From Hyphomicrobium sp. (GTDB lineage: Bacteria > Pseudomonadota > Alphaproteobacteria > Rhizobiales > Hyphomicrobiaceae), in the NCBI GenBank assembly GCA_030598645.1, contig JAUVPN010000178.1, positions 1 to 6,007 of the forward strand: a DNA stretch of 6,007 bases, read 5' to 3'. Of the stretch, positions 1 to 6,007 are shown piece by piece. A program made the translations under genes and the position numbers. Under the pieces are notes generated by a model. It had not been told where the DNA came from. It saw only the letters and a list, made by a program, of their open reading frames with translations, and did no database searches. Within the stretch, counting starts at the first letter, position 1. Every line of letters starts with the position of its first letter.

Positions 1-64
1 CTGGATTAGCGCCAGCACATAGGGCATTATGTTTGTGGTGAAAAACAAAACCGGGAGCCAGACA

Positions 65-69
65 AGAGG
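65..69 (+). promoter_or_regulatory. Ribosome binding site of the desaturase gene
   Basis: AGAGG lies 8 bases before the ATG at 78, which is good Shine-Dalgarno spacing and supports that start over the next in-frame ATG (residue 17). No convincing promoter is visible in the 64 bases to its left, so transcription may begin outside the window. Confidence 0.6.
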
Positions 70-77
70 CGGCGCCC

Positions 78-1466
78 ATGAGCGTAGGAACTGCAGCACG
101 CGATGCGCAATTTGTCAGCCCGACGATGGGTGTGACGCGGAAGCGTTCGAACCAGGAAACCGCTCACGAGATTCAGGCCCTTAAGGCCCGCAACAACATC
201 ACCAACTGGTTCTTCTTGGCCCGCATCTATCTCGTTATCGCGGTCACGATTGCGACCACGGTCTACATCGACCAGGCCGCCATGGCTGGGCAAATCGCCT
301 GGTGGTGGAGCATTCCCGCTACCCTTCTTGCGATTGTCGTGATCGGTGCCTCACAGCATCAATTCGGCGGAACGGTCCACGAGGGCACGCACTACATGCT
401 GTTTGCCAACCGCAAGCTGAACGAGTTGGCATCGGATTGGTTTGCCGCCTTTCCGCTTTTCACCTCCACCTATCAATTCCGCCTGCATCACCTGGCGCAC
501 CACCAATTTGTCAACGATCCTGAGCGCGATCCCGACATCAGCCAGTTGAAGGACAGCGATCACTGGCTTGACTTCCCCGTCGCCCATATTGACGTGCTGC
601 GGGCGTTGCTCAAGCAGCTGTGGCTCCCAAATCTCTTCCGCTACACCACGACACGCGCTCGTTACAGCGCGCTTGGTGCGGCGGAGAACCCGTATTCCGA
701 TCCCGATGACGGTGGCTCACCCTGGCCGCTGCGGATCGGCATCCTGTTTACAGTCGGCATGCCGGCTGTGCTCATTTCACTTATCATTGCTGGAGACTGG
801 CGTTTGGCCGCAGCTGCCTTAGGCGCGTGCTGGGCGGCGATCGTGGTGTATTACGCCGTGATTCCGGAGAAACGATACCCGCACACGCGCCTTGTGCCTG
901 TCATCTCACACCGAGCGACGGCAATCGCTCGCCTCACCTACTTGGCGCTGCTCTATGGCGCGTTGTCGGCAATAGAGTTTGCCGGCTGGGGACCGGCGTG
1001 GACCTACTTCGGATTGCTCTGGATCGTTCCGCTGTTCACGACCTTCCCGCTGTTCATGATCTTGCGCCAATGGGTGCAGCACGGCAATGCGGACCGCGGC
1101 CGCTATACCAACACCCGCGTGTTCCTCGCCGGGCCGCTCGTGCGCTATGCTGTCTTTCCCTGGGGCATGGACTATCACTTGCCCCACCACATGATTGCTT
1201 CGGTGCCTCACTACAACCTGAAGGGCCTGCACGAGATCCTACAGCGCGATCCAGAGTATCGGGACAAGGGCGTTATCGTAGAAGGCTACTTCGGAAATGG
1301 CGATGCGCCTGGCGGACGGCCAACGGCACTAAGCGTACTTGGCGAAAAGTATGCTCCGAAACAACGCGAAGCAGCCTACGTCGACGACGCGGCTCTCGAG
1401 CACGCAGAGGTGGCCGATCCAGAAGGTATCGCGCGCGAGAGCCAGCTTTCGCTCGAAAAGCATTAG
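78..1466 (+). CDS. Membrane fatty acid desaturase family protein (di-iron, histidine-box)
   Basis: This 462-residue integral membrane protein is predicted to insert a double bond into an acyl chain or related substrate, using O2 and a di-iron centre. The three histidine boxes are intact: HEGTH at 101-105, HHLAHH at 137-142 and HLPHH at 367-371. A further His sits in QWVQHG at 331-336. Hydrophobic segments lie around 45-65, 72-95, 218-238, 243-262, 284-303 and 307-328, so the His boxes fall in soluble loops as the family requires. The last 60 or so residues are polar, acidic and of no recognised domain. The ATG at 78 has a good ribosome binding site. The substrate cannot be read from sequence. 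The family includes lipid desaturases and also small-molecule enzymes such as RtxC of rhizobitoxine synthesis. The nearby ketosynthase favours an acyl substrate, but this is inference. Family assignment is firm; function is broad. Confidence 0.93.
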   Translation: MSVGTAARDAQFVSPTMGVTRKRSNQETAHEIQALKARNNITNWFFLARIYLVIAVTIATTVYIDQAAMAGQIAWWWSIPATLLAIVVIGASQHQFGGTVHEGTHYMLFANRKLNELASDWFAAFPLFTSTYQFRLHHLAHHQFVNDPERDPDISQLKDSDHWLDFPVAHIDVLRALLKQLWLPNLFRYTTTRARYSALGAAENPYSDPDDGGSPWPLRIGILFTVGMPAVLISLIIAGDWRLAAAALGACWAAIVVYYAVIPEKRYPHTRLVPVISHRATAIARLTYLALLYGALSAIEFAGWGPAWTYFGLLWIVPLFTTFPLFMILRQWVQHGNADRGRYTNTRVFLAGPLVRYAVFPWGMDYHLPHHMIASVPHYNLKGLHEILQRDPEYRDKGVIVEGYFGNGDAPGGRPTALSVLGEKYAPKQREAAYVDDAALEHAEVADPEGIARESQLSLEKH

Positions 1467-1817
1467 GCGGCCGCAAGGGCGCGCTCAGTGCTATACAAGA
1501 CGTGATCTTGGGCGATGTTTTGGGAACAAATCTGCGTGACGCCGACAGTCCTGCGTGGTCGTCGCGGATGATGTGGCCGGCGCAAGCGGTGTAGAGCTGC
1601 GTGTATGGCCAGGAAAGAACGGACGGGTGGGATTGCGGTGCGGCCGTGCTCACTCAGAAGAGGCCAAAAAAGGGGTGCTGCTCATTGCTCTCCAATGGAT
1701 GGCGCTTGATAATATCCCTTTCCGGCGGTGCCTACCATCGCGGCTCGGCAATGGTGCGAATCCTGCCCAGATCGAGCACCATCACGTGAAGCACATAATA
1801 GCTGCCATGGGTTTCTT
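1467..1817 (+). other. Intergenic region without a convincing gene
   Basis: These 351 bases separate the desaturase from the ABC permease. Open frames across them (for example GTG 1555 to TGA 1821, 88 codons) give products with no recognisable motif, hydrophobic pattern or ribosome binding site. I see no transposase remnant, RNA gene or strong terminator. A possible promoter lies near 1685-1713. The length suggests that the permease is transcribed separately from the desaturase. Confidence 0.5.
1685..1713 (+). promoter_or_regulatory. Possible sigma-70-type promoter for the permease gene
   Basis: TTGCTC (1685-1690) and GATAAT (1708-1713) are separated by exactly 17 bases. The -10 element matches TATAAT at five of six positions. 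The -35 element matches TTGACA at only three of six. It would give a leader of about 100 bases before the GTG at 1818. Matches of this quality arise by chance, so this is tentative. Confidence 0.3.
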
Positions 1818-2957
1818 GTGATCCTAATTGTGGCCCTGCGGAACTTGTCCTACGACAAGCTAAGACTGGCGACGTCGATCGCTGGGATTGCGTTTGCCGT
1901 TCTGTTGGTCGGCGTGCAGCTCGGCCTCTATTTCGGCGCGAAGAAAATGATTACGAGCCCAATTGACAACACAGTTGCAGATCTTTGGGTGATGCCTTTC
2001 GATACAGAGAGTTTTGAGGATGGGCTACCGCTGCTAACCAACCGCGAACGACATAGAGCGCTTGCCACACCGGGCGTTGTGGTCGTAGCACCAATGGTCG
2101 TCTATTTCGCTGATTGGTCAGATCCAGAGGATGTGATCACCCATGTCGTGCTCGTTGCTTCCAAACATGATGGCCAAGGCCTTCAGCCCTGGAACCTCGT
2201 TGAGGGAGATTGGAGCCCACTTCGGCCGATTGCGGCGGTAGCAGTGGACCGCACCTATCTCACCGATCTAGGTATTTCCGGCATCGGTGCGCGAGCAGAT
2301 ATTAGATCCGTCAGTGTTCGTGTTGGAGCGCTGACCGAAGGCATCCGCTCATTTACTCAATCTCCTTATGTATTCGTATCGCTGAGATATGCCCGGAAGA
2401 TAGGGGGATTACCGCACGACGCCGCGACGTATCTCCTCGTTGATGTCGAAGCGCAAACAGATATAGCGAAAGTTCAACAGGCGCTTCGCAACCGGCTCCC
2501 GGATACCGAAGTGCTGACGACCGCAGAGTTTCGCGAGCGAAGTCTGGATCGATGGCTTATCCGAACCGGAGCTGGAGTCGCAGTGATTGGAGGGGCGATA
2601 CTCGGCTCTGTGATCGGGATCGCTATTTTTGCACAAACTTTGTACGGTTTCACACGAGAACATTTGAAAGAGTTCGCCACGTTGAGGGCTTTGGGTTGCC
2701 GATCTACTTACCTGTTTAAGTTGGTCATCGTTCAAGCCATTGTGGTGTCAATGGTGGGCTTCTTATTGGGCATAGGGGGCGTGGCTGGGGTTAACCTTTT
2801 CAGCAACCAGACCGCATTGCCGCTCGTCGTCTCAACGGAAGTCGTTGCATTACTGCTGTTCACTACGGTCGCGATTGGGGCCATTTCGTCGCTGTCGGTC
2901 ATTACTAAAGTGCTGCGCATCGATCCTGTGACCGTGTTCGCAACCAAAAACACATGA
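1818..2957 (+). CDS. ABC transporter permease, FtsX/DevC-like
   Basis: This 379-residue inner-membrane permease is of the MacB/FtsX type and most like the DevC group, which works with a DevA ATPase and an HlyD-like DevB adaptor to export lipids or other compounds. One N-terminal membrane helix (about 20-40) follows the ALRNLSYDKLR lead-in. A periplasmic domain of about 200 residues comes next, then three C-terminal helices (about 251-275, 299-322 and 338-362). The charged loop EFATLRALGC, typical of FtsX permeases, lies before the third helix, and the end LRIDPVTVF is also family-typical. I chose GTG 1818 because the DevC N-terminus begins just before the first helix. GTG 1728 would add 30 residues of unlikely composition, and GTG 1830 is also possible. 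No candidate start has a clear ribosome binding site. No ATPase or adaptor gene is in the window. G+C in four of five sampled 60-base lines is 45-50%, below the neighbouring genes. Substrate unknown. Confidence 0.88.
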   Translation: MILIVALRNLSYDKLRLATSIAGIAFAVLLVGVQLGLYFGAKKMITSPIDNTVADLWVMPFDTESFEDGLPLLTNRERHRALATPGVVVVAPMVVYFADWSDPEDVITHVVLVASKHDGQGLQPWNLVEGDWSPLRPIAAVAVDRTYLTDLGISGIGARADIRSVSVRVGALTEGIRSFTQSPYVFVSLRYARKIGGLPHDAATYLLVDVEAQTDIAKVQQALRNRLPDTEVLTTAEFRERSLDRWLIRTGAGVAVIGGAILGSVIGIAIFAQTLYGFTREHLKEFATLRALGCRSTYLFKLVIVQAIVVSMVGFLLGIGGVAGVNLFSNQTALPLVVSTEVVALLLFTTVAIGAISSLSVITKVLRIDPVTVFATKNT

Positions 2958-2987
2958 CTGTCGAGATCCCAAGAGAAGATTATATAG
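2958..2987. other. Convergent junction between permease and asnB
   Basis: Thirty bases separate the two TGA stop codons. The stops lie within TGACT (2955-2959) and AGTCA (2986-2990), which are reverse complements across a 26-base spacer, too loose to be called a terminator. No GC-rich hairpin with a T-run is seen for either gene, so termination may be factor-dependent or lie inside the opposing gene. Confidence 0.5.
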
Positions 2988-4982
2988 TCAAGCCGCCGTT
3001 TGCTTTTTAAATGGCCGCTCGGTCTCTGGGTCGGCTTCTTGGTTTGGTAGGTCGCACAAGCTGTCATCCAGATAGAGATGGTGCCAAAGCTGTGTTGCCA
3101 GCACGCCGGTCAGGCCCATGCTGGCGAAAGTGCTGAGCTTGGCCGCTTCTTTCTTGTCGAAAAGTGAAACGTCGCGCCGGACGGCATCAACGTCGAAGTA
3201 GCCGGTCGTCCTTAGCGCTTCCTCGCTCAAGAGCTGTTGCACGAATGGCGGCCGGCTGTTGAGGAACGTTTCGGCCAGTGGGGCGCGGAACATGCCCTTG
3301 GGCCGGAACGCCACCTCCTTGGGCAGCATGCGCGCAGCTGCCTGCCGCAGCAGATACTTGTCCTTGGTTAAGCCACGCAGCTTCCATCGCGGATGCAGCC
3401 GGGAGGCGAACGCAATCACGTCCTCATCGAGGAATGGATAGCGAGTCTCCACGCTGTTGGCCATGGCAACCCGGTCGCCCTTATGATTCATTAGCAGTCC
3501 CGCCAGGTGGATTTTGTAGCCAAAGTAGAGAGACTGGTTGAGAGGCGACCATCGGCGCATGCGTTCCAGGTCAAGCGGCACATCCTCATAGGCGATCTTA
3601 TCGCCAAGCTGATCTTTCAAGGCTCTGCTGAAATAGCGGTGCCGCGATTGGGAAACGAGGTGATAGAGAAGCATCTGCGCGTGCGCCCGCCCCGCGGTCG
3701 CATCGATACGCCGAAGCTCGTCCCTGCTCGTCCCTGGCCCCAGCATCCTGCGGGTTAAGCGGCTTACCGAATCACTCGGACGCAAGCCGGCAAAGTCGAG
3801 CCAATAGACGAGATTGCGCACCTTAAACCAGATATAGCCGGCGAAGGCCTCGTCCGAGCCTTCCCCCGTCAGCGCGACTTTGTAACCCTGGTCGTGCACC
3901 TCGCGCGCGAGGCACCACAGCGCGGCGCAGGACGTATCGATGACAGGGCAATCGGCGGCCGAAATCAGCTGCGGGTAGGCATCAGTAATGACTTTGTCGT
4001 CGCTTCTCAAGATCGTAGGCTGGCTATCGAGGTGGCGCGCGGTGACAAGTGCATCGTCCCGCTCGTCAAGACCGTTCCCGGGCACTTGGATAGTGAAGCT
4101 TGGCACTGGGCTGCCCCGCAGCTTCGAGGCACTTGCCAGCACATACGCTGAGTCAACGCCGCCGCTGAGGTACCCGACGACCGGCACGTCGGCGCGCAAG
4201 CGGATTTCCACGGCGCGCTGAAACTTGGCTTCGAATTCGTCAGTGAGTTTTTCACTATCCGCCGGGTCTTCCTCCTGGCCAGCATCGGGGAAATCAAGGT
4301 CCCAATAGCGCCGCTCGCGGATCTCGGCGGGCTGTGCGTCTTTGCGAAATTCGATCTTCAAGTAGTGGCCTGGAAGCAGCGAGTGCACGCCGTCAAACAT
4401 CGTGCGCCGCGTGCCCATGGAGAAGAATGTGAAAACGTGATCGATCCCGCGCGGGTCGGCTGCCGCGGCGACTTCGCGGGAGGCCAGAAGTGCCTTGATC
4501 TCAGAACCGAATATGAGCCAGTCGCCCTGTTGTGACCAATGCAGCGGACAGATCCCCACGCGATCGCGGGCGAGAAACACGGTGCGCTTGGTAAAGTCGA
4601 TAAGCACCAGCGCGAATTGACCCTTCAGCTCTTGAAACACGTCCTCACCGTGCTCCTCATAGAGATGCACGATGATTTCGGTATCGGTATGCGTGCGAAA
4701 CACATGCCCTTTGGCTGAAAGCGCCGCCTTGCGCTCCGGGTAGTCGAACAGCTCGCCGTTGTAGACCACAGCCACGGTGCGATCTTCGTTGAAAATGGGT
4801 TGATTGCCATCGCCAAGACCGATGATGCTTAGTCTGCGCGACGCCAGTCCCAGGCCGGGCGCGAACAGGTAGCCTTCATCGTCGGGCCCACGGTGCATCA
4901 AGGCGCCGGCCATGCGCTCCACCTTGGCGCGGTTTGGTTCGCGTTTTCCAGTGAGGTCGATAATTCCCGTAATGCCACACAT
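2988..4982 (-). CDS. asnB: Asparagine synthase (glutamine-hydrolysing)
   Basis: This 664-residue cytoplasmic amidotransferase is predicted to transfer ammonia from glutamine to an ATP-activated carboxylate, aspartate in the classic reaction. The N-terminal class II glutaminase domain (about 2-165) is intact: Cys2 nucleophile after Met removal (MCGITGI), RGPDDEG at 31-37, NGE at 75-77 and TDTE at 99-102. The synthase domain has the pyrophosphate loop SGGVDS at 273-278, TGEGSDE at 372-378, and the late YPFLDED and KDKYLLR blocks. It is about 110 residues longer than E. coli AsnB and closer in size to the long AsnB group found in many biosynthetic and polysaccharide clusters. In that group the amidated substrate need not be aspartate. 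A polar, charged linker lies at about 211-250, and a charged tail of about 25 residues ends the protein. The start is fixed because Cys must be residue 2. A ketosynthase gene on the same strand lies 377 bases upstream, which suggests a shared pathway but a separate promoter. Confidence 0.95.
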   Translation of the reverse strand: MCGITGIIDLTGKREPNRAKVERMAGALMHRGPDDEGYLFAPGLGLASRRLSIIGLGDGNQPIFNEDRTVAVVYNGELFDYPERKAALSAKGHVFRTHTDTEIIVHLYEEHGEDVFQELKGQFALVLIDFTKRTVFLARDRVGICPLHWSQQGDWLIFGSEIKALLASREVAAAADPRGIDHVFTFFSMGTRRTMFDGVHSLLPGHYLKIEFRKDAQPAEIRERRYWDLDFPDAGQEEDPADSEKLTDEFEAKFQRAVEIRLRADVPVVGYLSGGVDSAYVLASASKLRGSPVPSFTIQVPGNGLDERDDALVTARHLDSQPTILRSDDKVITDAYPQLISAADCPVIDTSCAALWCLAREVHDQGYKVALTGEGSDEAFAGYIWFKVRNLVYWLDFAGLRPSDSVSRLTRRMLGPGTSRDELRRIDATAGRAHAQMLLYHLVSQSRHRYFSRALKDQLGDKIAYEDVPLDLERMRRWSPLNQSLYFGYKIHLAGLLMNHKGDRVAMANSVETRYPFLDEDVIAFASRLHPRWKLRGLTKDKYLLRQAAARMLPKEVAFRPKGMFRAPLAETFLNSRPPFVQQLLSEEALRTTGYFDVDAVRRDVSLFDKKEAAKLSTFASMGLTGVLATQLWHHLYLDDSLCDLPNQEADPETERPFKKQTAA

Positions 4983-4987
4983 GAGGA

Positions 4988-4993
4988 CTCTTT
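4988..4993 (-). promoter_or_regulatory. Weak ribosome binding site of asnB
   Basis: Read on the minus strand, AAAGAG lies 5 bases before the asnB ATG. It is a modest Shine-Dalgarno match. The start itself is set by the required MCG N-terminus. Confidence 0.4.
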
Positions 4994-5012
4994 ACACAAC
5001 CTTGGGTTCGCT

Positions 5013-5028
5013 CGCTGTTTGTTTGCCA
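5013..5028 (-). promoter_or_regulatory. Weak sigma-54-like -24/-12 element upstream of asnB
   Basis: The minus strand reads TGGCAAACAAACAGCG. GG and GC are exactly 10 bases apart as sigma-54 requires, and the -24 half matches TGGCA. The -12 half (CAGC rather than TTGC) is poor. It would place transcription start about 20 bases before the asnB ATG. No TGT-N10-ACA NifA-type activator site was found in the gap. Confidence 0.22.
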
Positions 5029-5104
5029 GCGTGCCCAGTTAAACATGTCGTTAGGCGGGCAGCTTAGTGACATTGCTGAGGGAAAATTTCATACACGCTT
5101 CATT

Positions 5105-5120
5105 GCAATAATTGAATTGC
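5105..5120. repeat. AT-rich inverted repeat, possible operator
   Basis: GCAAT and ATTGC form perfect 5-base arms around the spacer AATTGA, 123 bases before the asnB ATG. The form is compatible with a LysR- or TetR-type regulator site for asnB. No regulator gene is in the window, and short palindromes like this can occur by chance. Confidence 0.25.
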
Positions 5121-5338
5121 CCATTTGGCTAGCTCCGGGTCGAGTTCAACCCAAATACGCAAAGTCTGGCAGCTTGTTTCTGGACAGGCCTGCGGCGCAA
5201 CGCATCTGGGCGAAATGCACTATCGATGCTGAAGCAGCAATTGAGCCATGAGTTTTCTGCACTCCGGGCAAGGCTATCTCCTCGCTCGCTTGGGTGAGCT
5301 TTGATAAGCATCCCGGAAGCGTCAAGAGACGACCTAAG

Positions 5339-5352
5339 CAGGTGGAGACCTG
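5339..5352 (-). terminator. Possible weak terminator hairpin after the ketosynthase
   Basis: On the minus strand CAGGT and ACCTG pair around the loop CTCC, starting 7 bases after the ketosynthase stop codon. The stem is only 5 base pairs and no T-run follows. It could slow the polymerase but is not a textbook intrinsic terminator. Confidence 0.2.
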
Positions 5353-5359
5353 TGCATTC

Positions 5360-6007
5360 TCATGCAGGCGGAGGCCCGAAAATGATTGCGGCATTCAATC
5401 CGCCCAAGCCGAACGAATTCGACATCGTGTAAGTCAGCTTTTTCTCGCGCCCAACGTTCGGCACATAGTCGAGATCGCATTGGGGATCATTTTCATCGAG
5501 GCCGATGGTTGGCGGCATCCACCCGGCCTCCATGGCCTTGAGGCAGGCCACGGCTTCTATCCCTCCAGAAGCACCCATCGGATGGCCATGCATCGACTTA
5601 GTGGAGGAAATGCCCATGTTTGCAGCGTGCCTGCCAAATACCTTTTTGATGGCTTTGGTTTCATTGAGATCATTCAAGATCGTCGCCGTGCCATTTGCGT
5701 TCAGATAGTCGATGGCGGTGGGCTCCAGTTTCGCGTCATCCAGCGCTCGGCGCATGGCCTCGCTGGTTGCTTCGATGTCCGGATGCACCATGTCCGTGCT
5801 GTTGGAGGTTAGGCCGAGGCCGCAGAGTTCCGCCAGCATCTTCGCACCGCGCTCGCTCGCATGGCGCTCAGACTCCAGCACCAGCACGCCAGCGCCCTCT
5901 GCCAGCACAATTCCGTCCCGCTTGCGAGCGAAAGGGAAGCAGCCTTGGGCCGATAGCAGGCGCATGGCCTGACAGGCCAGCATGCCACCGTATGTGATCA
6001 TGCTGTC
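5360..6007 (-). CDS. Beta-ketoacyl-ACP synthase (KAS II/NodE-like), C-terminal part, variant active site
   Basis: This is the C-terminal 215 residues of a KAS I/II-type condensing enzyme; the N-terminal half with the active-site Cys lies beyond the right edge. Counting from the edge, GIVLAEGAGVLVLE at 32-45 and DPQCDLDYVPN at 174-184 are standard family blocks. SSTKSMHGH (134-142) keeps the conserved Lys and the second catalytic His. The NAHGT-G/S-T block, however, reads NANGTAT (103-109). The first catalytic His is therefore Asn, with codon AAT at 5695-5693. The gating loop GFGG-T-N reads GLGGLN (200-205). The reading frame is otherwise intact to TGA, so this is not an obvious pseudogene. 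The SSTKSMHGH and DPQCDLD wording recalls NodE and the FabF-like enzymes of rhizobial very-long-chain fatty acid synthesis. It may be an altered-specificity synthase, a decarboxylating or chain-length-factor-like partner, or a damaged enzyme. The codon before the ATG at 6001 is open, so that ATG is not the start. Confidence 0.9.
   Translation of the reverse strand, partial: DSMITYGGMLACQAMRLLSAQGCFPFARKRDGIVLAEGAGVLVLESERHASERGAKMLAELCGLGLTSNSTDMVHPDIEATSEAMRRALDDAKLEPTAIDYLNANGTATILNDLNETKAIKKVFGRHAANMGISSTKSMHGHPMGASGGIEAVACLKAMEAGWMPPTIGLDENDPQCDLDYVPNVGREKKLTYTMSNSFGLGGLNAAIIFGPPPA

Larger units (their letters stand above)
4983..5359 (-). other. Gap between ketosynthase and asnB
   Basis: No convincing gene is seen in these 377 bases. 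Open frames exist on both strands (plus strand 5045-5251; minus strand 5394-5146), but none shows a recognisable domain. In particular, no acyl carrier protein with a DSL-type phosphopantetheine site is visible. The gap contains a short hairpin just after the ketosynthase stop, a TGCTG-AAG-CAGCA hairpin (5227-5239), a GGGTTG/CGACCC hairpin (5137-5152, one G-U pair) and an AT-rich inverted repeat (5105-5120). Its length and these elements suggest that asnB has its own regulated promoter. Confidence 0.5.

Noticed and set aside
1273..1653. 126-codon minus-strand open frame over the desaturase end and the gap
   Set aside because: It is largely antisense to the well-supported desaturase and has an Arg/Ala/Pro/Ser-rich composition typical of shadow frames in GC-rich DNA.
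1555..1821. 88-codon plus-strand open frame ending in a GTGA overlap with the permease start
   Set aside because: It starts on GTG without a ribosome binding site, has no recognisable motif or hydrophobic pattern, and lies in a region open in several frames.
2955..2990. TGACT/AGTCA inverted repeat joining the two stop codons as a bidirectional terminator
   Set aside because: The arms are only 5 bases with a 26-base spacer, and there is no T-run in the proper place on either strand.
5129..5152. tRNA-like 3' end on the minus strand (hairpin followed by a CCA)
   Set aside because: The loop lacks the TTC of a T-arm, and no matching acceptor strand (TAGCTCC) is found upstream; no cloverleaf can be drawn.
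5045..5251. 68-codon plus-strand frame in the gap, considered as a small gene or carrier protein
   Set aside because: No DSL-type phosphopantetheine site, no ribosome binding site of note and no recognisable fold.
5294..5812. 172-codon plus-strand open frame opposite the ketosynthase
   Set aside because: It is antisense to a clear ketosynthase coding sequence with conserved motifs, and its product matches nothing that I recognise.
1..6007. CRISPR array, insertion sequence ends, phage attachment sites, tRNA or rRNA genes
   Set aside because: I read both strands for regular repeats, terminal inverted repeats and RNA hallmarks and found none.

Overview
The window reads as GC-rich proteobacterial DNA, most likely alphaproteobacterial and possibly from a rhizobial accessory region. 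This is an inference: the partial ketosynthase resembles the NodE/FabF-like branch known from Rhizobiales, and most coding segments counted by hand run about 58-72% G+C. No marker in the window fixes the taxon.

Layout. A complete membrane fatty-acid-desaturase-type gene (78-1466, +) is followed by 351 bases with no convincing gene (1467-1817). A complete FtsX/DevC-type ABC transporter permease (1818-2957, +) follows, starting on GTG. It converges tail to tail, across only 30 bases, with a complete glutamine-dependent asparagine synthase, asnB (4982-2988, -). Upstream of asnB is a 377-base gap (4983-5359) holding small inverted repeats and a weak sigma-54-like element. Beyond it, on the same strand, is the C-terminal half of a beta-ketoacyl-ACP synthase (6007-5360, -) that runs off the right edge. 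All three complete genes look intact.

How they may work together. A ketosynthase (acyl chain assembly), a di-iron desaturase (acyl chain modification), an AsnB-type amidotransferase (amide formation) and a DevC-type export permease form a combination expected of a specialised lipid or acyl-amide pathway with its own exporter. This is inference from gene content. No acyl carrier protein, transporter ATPase or HlyD-type adaptor is visible, so any complete system must extend outside the window.

The most notable feature is in the ketosynthase. The first of the two catalytic histidines (NAHGT motif) is Asn, while the second His and the adjacent Lys are kept, and the usual GFGG-T-N gating loop reads GLGGLN. 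The permease is also clearly lower in G+C than its neighbours in sampled segments, suggesting a mosaic origin.
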